A stretch of 64,000 nucleotides of DNA, taken from contig JAKSGN010000038.1 in NCBI GenBank assembly GCA_024180945.1, positions 930,001-994,000 on the forward strand. Reading direction: 5' to 3'. The stretch comes from Macrophomina tecta (lineage: Eukaryota; Ascomycota; Dothideomycetes; Botryosphaeriales; Botryosphaeriaceae). A model generated the notes under the pieces. That model was given only the letters and a program-made list of their open reading frames with translations, was not told where the DNA came from and searched no databases. Positions 1 to 11,100 of the stretch are shown one piece after another. The position numbers and the translations under genes were made by a program. How positions within the stretch are numbered: the first letter of the stretch is position 1; every line of letters starts with the position of its first letter.

Positions 1-337
1 AGCTCTTTTCGAGATCAATACAGATGGATACTAGGTGAGGTGGTCGAAGAAGTTTAGTGTGTGATGTCCCAGAGGGGAACTATCTCAATCAAGCTCACTT
101 GGCAACTATGCGTCCCTTCACCATCACTGAGCTGACCAGAGATTCACAATCTCTGTTGACAAAGAAAAGTGTCACTTAGTATTCCTAATTTGGATTAGCT
201 TCCGCTACACCTTCAGAGCGGACGTTCATATTCTTTAGCTGCCATACTTTCACTACCCGCCCATTACCACGTCTTCCGGTGCTTCTTCACAGCAACGCCC
301 GCCACACGATTTGGCTGGGGCACACGATCTTCCCACC
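1..337. other. Left-edge intergenic DNA
   Basis: No recognisable gene is seen here. It is presumably the upstream region of the BTB gene whose ATG lies at 338. Confidence 0.5.
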
Positions 338-1324
338 ATGACGGACGCGAAGGCTTTGCCCTTCGTTGAGATCGTCGCGTCCGAGTAGGTCCTTCATGTG
401 CCACGGACGTGCCGACACGTACGCTGACCCTCCGCAGTATCTTGAACAGTGGCTTGTTCTCCGATACCATTCTTGTCAGTTCCTGTATGTCGGAGTTCAA
501 GGCACACAATATGTGCTCTACTGCCACTCCGCTTACTTTCGCGGCGCTTTTAAGAACTGTTGGAAGGTGAGCTCACCTGCGCATGACGATTACAGCGTAC
601 TCTAAATGGTTCCCATGTACGCCTGCGTTTGGATGATTGTTTCTACTCCCAGTCACATCAAGAGTGACCCAATTACTGACGCTGAGATGGTTGACAGGAA
701 GCAATTGAAGGACGCTTCTACCTTCAGGACGACGCAAGGACAATCCGAGCTATGCTCAGATACATGTACACGAGAGAATACTGCGATGAGCTATTCTATG
801 ACGAAATCAGTCTTCTGTACCTCGACATCAACTTGTGCATAGCCGCAGACTACTATGGTGTCGCCGATCTGGGCGAATCTGCGGAAAGCAGGTTCCGCGG
901 TGCGCTCCAGGAATGGTACGGCGTGCGCGAGCAACTCCCCGACGTCGTGAGGGCAGTCTACGCCAAGAACTGCAAGGCCGTGGATGTCCTGAAGGAGCGA
1001 GTTGTGGAAGCGGCGGCTGCGCATCTGCCTGAGCTCGAGTTGAGTGACGAGTTCCAGCAGCTTTGCAGGGAGCTCGGCCCGTTCACGACCGATGTTCTGC
1101 TTTTGTCCAACCAATGGGACGTGCGCCATAAGAAGTTCCTGAAGACTACATGCTGGTCCTGCTCGAGGCACGTAGAGATTAAGGTGGCATCGGAACTTAG
1201 CTATGAATGCGCTTCGTGTTGGGAACGTAATGACTTCGGCGAACTACTCGACCGCGGGAGCCTCAGTGGATCGTCAGGTAGTACATCAAATCAGGGTGGT
1301 CAACAATCAAACAATCAGTGGTAG
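338..1324 (+). pseudogene. BTB/POZ-domain gene, frameshifted
   Basis: Three exons can be read: 338-384, 438-566 and 698-1324, with GT-AG introns of 53 and 131 bp. Exon 1 plus exon 2 give a BTB start (ILNSGLFSDTILV, then EFKAH). The rest of the BTB core (VLYCHSAYFRGAFKN) continues in another frame, so one base is out of register at about 505-513. Exon 3 resumes with the usual BTB segment (LQDDARTIRAMLRYMYTREY), a helical middle and a C-terminal CxxC...CxxC tail (CWSC, CASC). Its last ~11 codons and its stop lie inside an inverted-repeat element starting at 1291, so the native C-terminus was probably replaced. BTB domains mediate dimerisation or cullin-3 adaptor contacts; no specific role can be given. 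A sequencing indel would also explain the frame break. Confidence 0.65.
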
Positions 1325-1619
1325 ATATTTGCTAATCGACCAATCGGAGTACCCGATAAGCAAATATTTGCCAAATGTTTGTTTGATTGTTTGATTGCTG
1401 ACCAACCTGCATTAGACCTCATCTGAAGCGAGACTTTAGTTGGATGTAAAATACGTTACATCATCACTCCTGCAGAGGGGGAGACAGATGATCATGAAAC
1501 GAAAAATGGGAAAATCACACAATTATTGCTCGTCCATACGTGACGAACATCACATTGTTAAGCCAAAGATCTCAACAAGCAAACAAACATAGCAAATATT
1601 TGGTTGTTGACCACCCTGA
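1291..1619. mobile_element. Non-autonomous terminal-inverted-repeat element (MITE-like)
   Basis: The ends are exact 16-bp inverted repeats: TCAGGGTGGTCAACAA at 1291-1306 and its reverse complement at 1604-1619. The left part, 1291-1409, is itself an imperfect palindrome: the first ~27 bases match the reverse complement of about 1385-1410, and ATATTTGCTAATCG near 1324 matches CGATAAGCAAATAT near 1356. No transposase frame is present, and no convincing target-site duplication was found, so the superfamily is not assigned. It lies between two BTB sequences and supplies the stop codon of the left one. Confidence 0.6.
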
Positions 1620-2105
1620 GCACATCTACAGCCATGGGCGTGGTTGTTCACTCCCAAACACTCGCAGTCAGCCCCTCCGGCAGCATGCCGCTCTGTACTT
1701 TGGGGGAGGCTTCTACGGCATAAAGAGGCTCAAAAGATTCACAAACCATCAGTTCCTTGCCTTGGCCGGAAGCACCTCGAAAAGCTGGGGTAAAGCGAAG
1801 AAGGCATGGCCAGCCGTCATCAGGGAAATGCACGAGCACGAGATGCGGGCCAGACAAGACTCTCAAAGACTATTTTTGAGGCTGAATGGGGAATCGTCCC
1901 AATGCTCTAGGAGGTGAATAAAGCTCTCAGAAGGCTCTGGACGAGGTCGGTGATTTTTCCGTTGATCTCTTTAAATTCGCAAAGAGCCACAGGTTTATGC
2001 GCTTCGTCAAAAGTGAATGCAACATTTGCAACGAGATCGAAGTCATCCCTGTAGATGGATCCAAGCCCCGCCCCGATTGCGGCTTGCTGACGCCGGCTAC
2101 TGACC
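1620..2105 (+). pseudogene. Decayed BTB/POZ relic (C-terminal half)
   Basis: The translation aligns with the middle and tail of the intact BTB protein at 2568-3434. IYSHGRG... matches its IYTGSYAEG..., SWGKAKKAWPAVIREM matches NWGNVKTAWPAIVETL, and after a stop at 1915-1917 and a frame change EVGDFSVDLF matches ENVGAFAADLF. This is followed by CNIC and a degraded second cysteine pair. The BTB core is missing: the relic begins immediately after the inverted-repeat element that ends at 1619. It cannot encode a full protein. Confidence 0.65.
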
Positions 2106-2567
2106 TCAGGCGTAGGCCTACTCTCTGAGGCACTCAACTAGCAAAAGCCGTTAAACTTGGCTGCAAAAAAAAAAAAAAAAAAATAGAATCAACTAGTCAA
2201 TTTTTATCTTGTAATACTTCGTTTACGCACAGTAAAATCACCATGGGACTCTGAATCCCGAGTAACGATTTAGCAGAGATCTTCCCAAAATCCGCGCTGA
2301 ATAGTCGGACAGGATCGTAGTGGCCTTGAGTCGAACCTCTATCGGGAGAAGAGAGTGGGTTCTATAATTGTCAGACTTAGGGTGTACTAAAACAGTAACT
2401 GCGACTGCCCAAAACCAGTTCAGATCACCTGACAGGCGCCTGCTTCGGTGTCTGGAACACCCCCGGAAGCTAAACTTCAACCTTCCACCGCTTCTTCGCC
2501 GTTACTTCTCTACCACTTTGTTGCCATCCCACCTCGTCCGTAGAATTCAAAGCCACTCTCCTCCATT
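2106..2567. other. Intergenic, poly-A tract
   Basis: No gene is seen. A run of about 18 A lies near 2166-2183. The 3' part is presumably the promoter of the BTB gene at 2568. Confidence 0.5.
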
Positions 2568-3434
2568 ATGACAGCCGTCCCAGACCTTGCATCAGCTCAG
2601 AGCCGCCTTGCCGAGTGAGTCACTTCACCCCGCCGCTATCCGATTAGAGCTGAGCGCGGTGACTCTGTGAGCAGGATTTTTCGGAGTGGCAGGCATTCCG
2701 ATATGACCCTCAGTTGCGCCGACGGCACGACTTTCAAGGTGCACAAGGTCATCCTCGACGCCGCGAGCCGGTACTTCAGCAAGCTCTTCAGATTCGAGTG
2801 GAGGGTGAGTCTGTAACGAAGAGTAGGGGTTCCGGTATCTGACATCCCCCCCAAGGAAACCGCGAACAGTGTCTGCGAGCTGGACGAGGGCCATGGCTCC
2901 AAGGTCATCCAGGCCATGCTTGACTTTATCTACACCGGATCCTACGCCGAGGGAGCCGAGAAGGACGGCCGTCCAGAGCTGTTGCAGCTGCACATGGATG
3001 CGCTGGTGATCGCCGACTACTACCAGGTCCCCAAGCTGGGCGAGTACGCTCGGTTACGTTTCCTGGACGCGGCGGAGGACAAGGCCAACTGGGGCAACGT
3101 GAAGACAGCCTGGCCCGCCATCGTCGAGACCCTCTACAACGACTTCCCCGCTCCCGCGAACAAAGGCCTCAAGCAGGACATCCTCAGGGTCACATGGACC
3201 AATATTCACGCTTTCGAGGGTGATGCGGAGTTCCAGCCGCTGCTAGAGAACGTGGGTGCATTCGCCGCTGATCTGTTCCATCTCTCGCGACCCGAGTCGA
3301 AAAGGGCGGATCTCTTCAGAAGCACATGCACGGATTGCGACAAGGTTCTGCATAACTCTGGTGTCGTCTACTCCTTTCAGTGCGGCGCATGCAAATTGCG
3401 CGCCAAAGCTCGGAAGCGCAGGCGCATCTCCTGA
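2568..3434 (+). CDS. BTB/POZ-domain protein with C-terminal CxxC-CxxC tail
   Basis: Exons 2568-2614, 2675-2804 and 2856-3434 join in frame across GT-AG introns of 60 and 51 bp and encode about 251 residues. Residues ~15-100 form a BTB/POZ fold (IFRSGRHSDMTLSCADGTTF, then KVHKVILDAASRYFSKLF and MLDFIYTGSY). A helical middle with WGNVKTAWPAIVE and DLFHLSRPES follows. The tail holds CTDC and CGAC pairs about 18 residues apart, which could bind zinc, then a basic end (KARKRRRIS) resembling a nuclear signal. This is the only apparently intact member of the four BTB sequences at this edge. BTB proteins act as dimerisation or ubiquitin-ligase adaptor modules; partners and pathway are unknown. Confidence 0.8.
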
Positions 3435-3982
3435 GGTACACAGGATCACTCCGATGGGAGGGCGGAGCCCAGAGTGCAAGCTACGTGCAGTATGCTTTCG
3501 CGGATCTCAGGTGACATTCTCGCTTCAGTCCGTAGGCGTGAATGGAACCTTCCTCCGGTAAAGAGTGAGAACCGCCCAGGTGACTTTCGAATGCACAGAA
3601 ACCAGGCCGTGCGCTGCAACGGTGCCGGTGGCAAATAGTAATCCGTGTGAAAGAAAAGTCCTATGAAGAAATTGCTGCAACCTTTTGACAACTGCTTAAT
3701 CCTCACGCTCGCCGCACTGAGCTGCCGCGTCATTAGGCTCAGCGTATGGAGCACGCTCATGAACTGCTCTCCGAAGCCTTCACAAGCCACATCACTCGCA
3801 CGCCCGTAAGAAGAACGCCATTCTTAGAGTCTGCTTTGTGCCACCCTGCATCACGGTTTCGTCGGCGGAACTCTCGTCGGCCGAGAGCCGTTTGTCTGAG
3901 TGCCTGTTCGCCCCACTCGATCCCTCTCTCCTTCAATCTGCCTCTTCATGAGGCTGCAACATGCTAATGCTCCTACCGCCTG
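3435..3982. other. Intergenic DNA
   Basis: No convincing gene or repeat is seen between the intact BTB gene and the next BTB relic. Confidence 0.45.
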
Positions 3983-4478
3983 CTCTAGAGCGGTGCGCTC
4001 TCCGAGGTAACGCTCCTTTGCGATGACGGAACGGAGTACAAAGCCCACAGCACCATCCTCTGGCTTCACAGCCAGTAATTTAGGGGATGCCTCAGCCATG
4101 AGTGGAAGGTGCGAACAACCAAACTCCCGACACGGACCATGAACGGAAGGCTGATACACGGCGTAAATTATCAGATTAAAGTGGTCCTCTAGCATCCTTT
4201 TGGCAATCCCGGGGGTTATCTACACCAAGAGTTACTCCCAGGCGCAGGAGATCGATGCGGACCACATACTGGATGAGTATCCGCGGCTTTCCAGCCAGCT
4301 CTTGCGCCGATTCAGGGCTTCGCTGAAGGCTGGAGCGATCAACCAGCTCTTCAACACTGTGTGTTTCCACCGCGACAAAGCAATCTCCGTGATGCGCAGA
4401 GGGCTCACTGGCGCTATTCACTGTCCTAAGTGTGGCCTAGCCAAACGTGTCACATGGTTAAGGAGCATGGAGCGCTGA
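3983..4478 (+). pseudogene. Decayed BTB/POZ relic
   Basis: One frame gives a BTB start (SGALSEVTLLCDDGTEYKAH, then STILW) and stops at about 4076-4078. After roughly 110 unmatched bases, a second frame from about 4200 gives VIYTKSYSQAQEID, like IYTGSYAEGAEKD in the intact paralog. It runs to a C-terminal CPKCGLAKR, where the second CxxC survives and the first does not. Much of the helical middle is missing. It is a truncated, interrupted copy of the neighbouring BTB gene. Confidence 0.65.
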
Positions 4479-5119
4479 TACAATCGTAAGGGCAACTCTG
4501 CATATCGGAGACACGGAGGTAGAGACAGGAAGGCTAATTTTGAAACGGTCTGGCTCTGAAGGACTCTTGGTAGATTCCGGCATCGGTCTGCCACCGCGGC
4601 TCCATGGTACTCTTGCCTCTCGACCCTAGCTTTGGTTCTTGAAAAAAAAAAAAAAAAAAAGCACGTTCTTGGAAGCTGTTAGTTTTATCGAGGATCCGCG
4701 GCAATTTTATAACTCTTAACACAGATCATGAAGCCTCAGTCCTTGGGCCTCTCACCCATGAAACAAGACGATGTGTTTGTGTTCATATATGTCCAATTAG
4801 GGACCGAAGAATTATAGCCGAGACCTGGTGATATTTCACAGGAGATGTGATAAAGCAGGTGTGCCACGGCGATGAAGCGCGTCTCCCGTGCTTGCAGCAC
4901 TCGCAGAGTGATTACCCACTTAAGAATACAGCGCGAAGAGTATCTTAGGATGTTCATATAAAAGCTCTAGTGAAATATCTGAGACGCAAGCAAAAACAGA
5001 CTCCGTGAGCTATAACACCGCAATAACCGATCCAATCAAACCAAAAAAGATGCAGAAACAACCAAAACCCCCGCAAAAACACCCCTAATTCTTGCGAACA
5101 ATAAACCTAGCACTAACAA
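4479..5119. other. Intergenic, 3' side of the first PKS-NRPS
   Basis: No gene is recognised. A run of about 18 A lies near 4641-4658. It separates the BTB relics from the end of the biosynthetic cluster. Confidence 0.5.
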
Positions 5120-8100
5120 CTACAGTTCTCTAAGCTCCTCCCCTAAATAAGCAAACCTCACCTTCTCGCCCCTTCCCGTCACTGCCTCCAAATACGTCGT
5201 AATCAGCGCTTCGATCCCCTCCCCCCTGGCCCTCTCAATCCACTCCTTCATCGGCACCTCTTCATACGCCACTCCTTCTACTTCCTCCATATGCCTCCTA
5301 AACTCCTCTACTGGTACTTTGACCTTACTCGAATAATGGCAAACCCGCACCGATCTTTTCCCACTGTCCTTGACCTCCGCCAAAGCAGTCTCCTTAAACT
5401 CTTCCGCCACCTCTCCGACGTCCCTGTAATCGAAGTATCCCTCGAAATTCTCGAACTGCGGCACAGCGCGCAGTAGTGCCGAGTAGCGCAACAGTGCATT
5501 AAGCGCGTCGTCAGCAGGGGCGTTTGGTCCGACGACGGCGCACGCGCGGTGGATAGTAACGGGCAGGGCGGTGCGGGCGGCGAGCCGCTCGAGGAAGGAT
5601 TCAGAGGCCCATTTGCTGACAGTGAGCCCCTCGGAGCCGTCGGTGGCGGGGTAGAACGAGGAAACGGAGATAGGGGGCACGGCTGTCTTGCCCGAGAGTA
5701 AGGGGACCCGGTTCGAAGAGAGGAAGTGAATGGGGATGAGGTTGGGAAGGGCAAGGACGGATGCGATGAAGCGGGTCGCTTGGAGGTTTTGTGTTTTGAT
5801 CGAGGAGTAGTTATGCAAGCAGTGGCCGAAGGCGCCGGCGTGGATGATGAGGTCGATGGAGGATTGGAGAGTGGCGATGTCGGTCTGCGAGAGGCCGAGC
5901 GTCGGGTGGATGAGGTTGCCGGAGTAAATGATGAGCTTGTCCGAGGACGGCAGCTTGGCTGCGCCTTCGGGATCTACGGCGATGAGGTGAATCTTCGAGA
6001 CGCGGCCGTCTACTAGAAGAGACGAGAGTAGGTTGGAGCCCAGGAAGCTGAGTGCTCCCGTCAGCAGCACTTCATAGTCCTTGCATTTCGTTGCCTTTTG
6101 TGCAGCTGGTGCTCTCAGGTTGAGGAGCATTGACTCCGGAACTTCTGTCTCCGCGTCCCAGTCGATCTCCTCATCACGAGTGTGCTCGTCTTGGTGGGCA
6201 GCAATGAGGTTAGCCATGCGCTCTAGGGTACTGGCTTGATACAGCCCAGTGATGCGCATAGAAATCCCGTAATCTTCTTTGATGGCGCCCTGAAGTTTTA
6301 CAAGCAGGAGTGAGTTGCCTCCAGACATGAAAAAATCAGAAGTAGGCTCAATGGAGGCCCACTTTGGCAACAGGGCTTTCCATAGTCGCGCCAGCCGAGA
6401 TTGAGGCAGCGTGAGGGACGTACGGCTAGCAGATTCCGCTGATAGCTCAGGAAGAGGGAGAGCCTGGATTGCCTTCCTGTCTACCTTCCCGTTAGGAGTG
6501 ATGGGAAGACTCTCTAGTGGAATCACCAAAGAAGGGCGCATGTACTGCGGTACAGGAAGATTGCTGATGAGTTGCTGTAGATTCTGGCTACTCAAAGTCT
6601 CACCAGGTAGAGGGACCACGTGTGCGACCAGCATATCCGGCTCCCTTCTCACAGATACAACGGCACTAGAGAGCTGATCTGGAGCAGATTTGAGCAGGGC
6701 ATGTTCCACGTCGCCCAACTCGATGCGGAGACCTCGAAGTTTCACTTGAGTGTCGCCGTCGATCCTGCCCATGAAGATCACAGAGCCGTCTTTTTGCAGG
6801 CGCCCTTTGTCGGCAGTCCTGTACATGGTTGTCCATCCTCTTGCAACATCATCTGATCCTGCAAATGGGTCCGGTCGGAATTTAGCGGCGGTCTGCTCAT
6901 GCTGATTCAGGTACCCAAGAACGACACCAACGCCGCCGACACAGATCTCGCCAGGAATACCGACAGGAAGAGGGTTTCCAGCTTCGTCGAGGACGTATAC
7001 GGAATAGCCGGGCAGTGGCTTGCCGATTGACGCGTATCACCAGCCGTAAAGGAAATGTTAGGATGGAGATCAACGTGCTCAAAGGTGCAGGCGCAGGAGA
7101 TCTCCGTCGGACCGTACCAATCGCTAAGGGAGAGGCCCGGAAGGTCAAGAGAGCGGAAAGCCTGTTTCATGCGTGCCGTGATCGTTTCACCTCCTGTGAT
7201 GGCATGGCGCCACGCTGAGCAACTCTTGAGAGAATCATACCCGCCTTCTAGCAGCATTAGATACTCTGAAGGAGTAGCGAAGGTTATAGTCACATTGGCC
7301 TTCTGCATCAACTCGGACATAGTAACCGGGTCACCACGTGCGGCTTGTGGGACGACCACGGCTGTTCCACCGTTCCCGAGTGGAATGAATATCTCCGCCA
7401 GGGATATGTCAAAGCTGAAAGGAAGCTGGACCATTATAGAGTCATGTGCGCTAACAGAGAGAGCCTTGGATGCTACCTCGTAAAAATTTACATGACCTCT
7501 CTGTGGGATGACAATACCCTTCGGCGTTCCAGTCGTGCCGCTCGTGTAGAGGAGGAATGCTGCCGAAGAGGGGTCCGGGAGGGGAAGTTCATTGACAGGC
7601 GCCGTATCGATCAGAGGTAGTTTCGAAACGTTGAGAGCTTCCACGTGAGGAGCAGTGGACTGAGCACGCTCGAGCGTGCTTGAATCAGACAGAAGCAAGC
7701 GAGCCTTACAACTGTCCAGCATAGCGATGTGTCGGGCTGATGGAAGGTTCAGGTCCAACGGGACATAAATGCAGCCAATGCGAATAATTGCTAAAATGCA
7801 AGCAATGAGGTTCGCCGAAGGCTGGCACAAGACCGCGATTGGTGAGCCTTGCTTAGCTTCTCCCTTCAGGAGATGGGCGGCGATTTGCTCAGCCTTATTG
7901 GCTAACTGCTGGTACGTGGTGCAGACACTTCCATCATTGACGGCAATGGCATCCCCAGAACTCTGGACCACGGCTTGGAATCTCTCTATAAGGGTTTCTG
8001 GCCATTCGGGAGCGATTCGAGGACCCTTTGCGATGGACAAGTTCTGGTCCAGCGCCTTGCCGTCGAAAAGCGAACAAGACTCTACAGTGAGGCTTCTGTT

Positions 8101-11100
8101 CTCGGCGAAAGATTTCAGAAGATGAATGTAGACATCCATCAGTGTCTCTCCTGCCTCTGCGGTATAAAGATCCTCCCTACACGTAATATCCAGCAAGCAG
8201 GAACCGCTAGCAGACTGCGTGATACTGAAGCTGATATCGTACGGGTTCTTGGCGTCCTCGGCATTCTTGAAGAGAAGCTCGCAATCCCCGAATGGCAATG
8301 TGAGCAAATCATTCATACGATAGTTAACACCGACTTGGAATAGAGGACTGTGTGATTGAGATCGGCCCACGCTGAGCTCGTCTAGGATGAGGTCAAATGG
8401 CGCCTTTGAATTCGCCAGCGCACTGAAAATTTTCTTGGATGTTCGTTTGGCCAGGTCCGAGAAGGGCTCATTGTGATCGATGGAGAAGCGAACTGGTAAG
8501 AGGTTGAGGAAAAAGCCCACCGTTTCCGAGAGACTGTCATCTGTTCTGTTGGCATCGGAAACACCAATGCAAAGGTCATTCAGGCCGAGGAATTTGGCGA
8601 AAAGCACCTGGATGACGGTCATATGCAGGTGGAACGGAGAAACTCCCAAAGCTCTACTAGCCTCTTTGATCTGTGCATTACTCGCGGCGTCAATCTCTTT
8701 GCTGATGTTGTGGCTCCTGTAACTTCCGGTCCCCCAGCGTGCAGGTCGCCGGGCAATAGGCAGCAGGGGTATGGGTTCGGGTAATTGAGCAAACTCGCTC
8801 TTCCAATAAGAAATAGCATCGGCGAGCTCGCCATCCTCGATGGATTTGGATTGGTCTTGCGTGAAATCGACGTATTGTTTAGTGATCGGCGGCAGGGGCT
8901 GAAGAGCGTAAGCCTGAGCGAGGTCTCGAAGGAACACGAACCAGCTGACGCCGTCCATGATGATGTGGTGGTAGCCGAAAATGATGTTGTGTACGCCTGA
9001 CGTCTGTGAGACCACAGTGGCCCCGAAAGTGACGCCTTGCTCCAGGTCCCAAGCGGTGTTCTTCAACAGGTCAAACTCACGCTTGACCGTGTCCTCATCA
9101 GCATTTTCGACACACTTGAGGCAGTTTGGTTGAGATGCAAACACTCCCTGAGTGGGTTCGCCGGTAATGGGGTCGGTAAAGTACGCCGTCCGGAGCGATT
9201 CGTGCCGTGCGATAACTTCGGCAAAAGCACGACGGAGCCGCATGAGTTTGAGCTCACCCAGAACTTGGTACATAGCCGTACAGTTGTAGGTGGTAGGGTC
9301 ATCAACAAAGCTTTTTAAGAAAAAGAGACGGGACTGGGCACGGGACAGCTTCTCCTTCCTCCTGAACATCAGTTCGCGTTTAGGTGGAGGGCTTGGAGAA
9401 GCAATGTCGGAGAACTTCGAAACCGGAGTGGTGCTCCTCGATATCTCAGTAGAGCTGGAAAGTACCGCCGGCGCTGAGGCGTCGCCTGACGTAGGTGAAG
9501 TGCTTCGAGAGATGTCGGAAATCTTTTCGAGAGCAAGATATTCATCCTTGGTGCTGCTTGAATCAGACTCGGCTGCAGACACTAGGACGATCCCATTCTT
9601 CGTTACCTGGTTGTTGGCGGCCTCGCCGCTCGCTTTCTCATGGAGACCATTCGTGACAGGCTCGCTCGACGCTGGCGTTGACTTCGTCTCCGGTGCGGGT
9701 CTTGTGGCTAAGTATTTCCTCGCAGCATCTGTGCAGATGGCAGCCACAGTATCGCCGCTCAGGACTTTAAGGACGGGAATGTCGACGTGAATAGTCTTGA
9801 GGAACCAAGTTCTGATCTCCACGGCCAACAGAGAATCGGTACCCAGATCGAGCAAGGGAACATTGACGTTGACTGTGCTGGGGGCCATCTGAAGCATCGT
9901 TTCGAGCTTGGCAGCAAAAGCTTCCTGAATAGCGGCTGTGGCATCTTCTTCCGAAGCGGCGGCCTCGAGTTGCTGCTTGATGTCCTTGGCTGCGGCACCC
10001 GACTGCTTCTGCTCCTTGGATGCATTCTCTTCATGGATGTAGTGAGCGAAGCGCGGATTCGAGTAGAAAGGCGGCCTCGACTTGGCGTCGGGAGTATCGA
10101 GGAAGGGCTCAATGCCAGAGACGATACTCCAGTTGCCACTGGCTTCTGGGCGACTGTTCCTGACAGCTTCGGCGAAGAGGTGCTGAACATCAGTCTCAGA
10201 CATGGGATGGAACAGAAGCTTGCGCAAATGGTCCTCAATGTGGCGACCAGTCCGGGCAACGTATCCCACGTCAGCAACCATCCCAATATGCATGACCGAC
10301 GCCGCAAGGCCTCTGGCCCTACGCTGAGCGGCAAGACTGGTCATGAACAGGTTCGCGGCATGGTAATTGGACTGGCCGGCATTGCCGAAAATACTGGCAA
10401 GAGAAGAGAAGAGCACGAAGAAGTCCAGATCCGGCTCGTTGAACAGCTCGTCCAGAATCTTGGATCCCTCAACCTTAGGGCCAAAGACATTGTTCAGCGT
10501 TTCAGCATTCATGTCCACAAAGAGCTTGTCGATCAGAACCATGGCGGCATTGCAGACACCGGCAATCGGAGGCAGGTCTTCTTTGATGGCGGCATGGACG
10601 GAGCGGACTGAGGCTCTATCGGAGACATCCATCTTGTAGACTTTGACAGTTGCCCCGAGGGCAGCCATCTCCTCCAACCAAGCGCCATCGACATGGGCAC
10701 TGCGGCTGGTGAGGACGATGTAGCGGGCGCCGTGGGTAACCATCCAGCGGCAGAGGGAACGACCCATTTCTCCAGTCATGCCAACCATCAAATAGGTCTT
10801 GTCGGCGCGGAAAAGGCCGGCTGGGTCGAGAGGCTTCACCGCGACAGTCAATTCGGGCAGAGCCCAGTCAACAACATTGGGATAGACCGTCTGGGCAGGC
10901 TGTGCTCCTGCCAGGTCCTGGACGGCGACGGTCGAGGCGCTGGACGCGCCCGATGGACTTGCGACGGCCTCGCTAAAGGCGGAGGAAAGCAATGCCTTGC
11001 CGGGTAGGGTGACTGCGCCATGGAGGAAGTCGAACTTGTAGGTTCGAGCGCATGGAGGTAAGCTGGATGCGAGGGTGGTGAAGGGCGTGGAGCTCAGGTC

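Noticed and set aside
2166..4658. Poly-A tracts as evidence of retroposed BTB copies
   Set aside because: The tracts do not sit directly at the 3' end of the relics, and the relics are flanked by non-matching sequence without target duplications.
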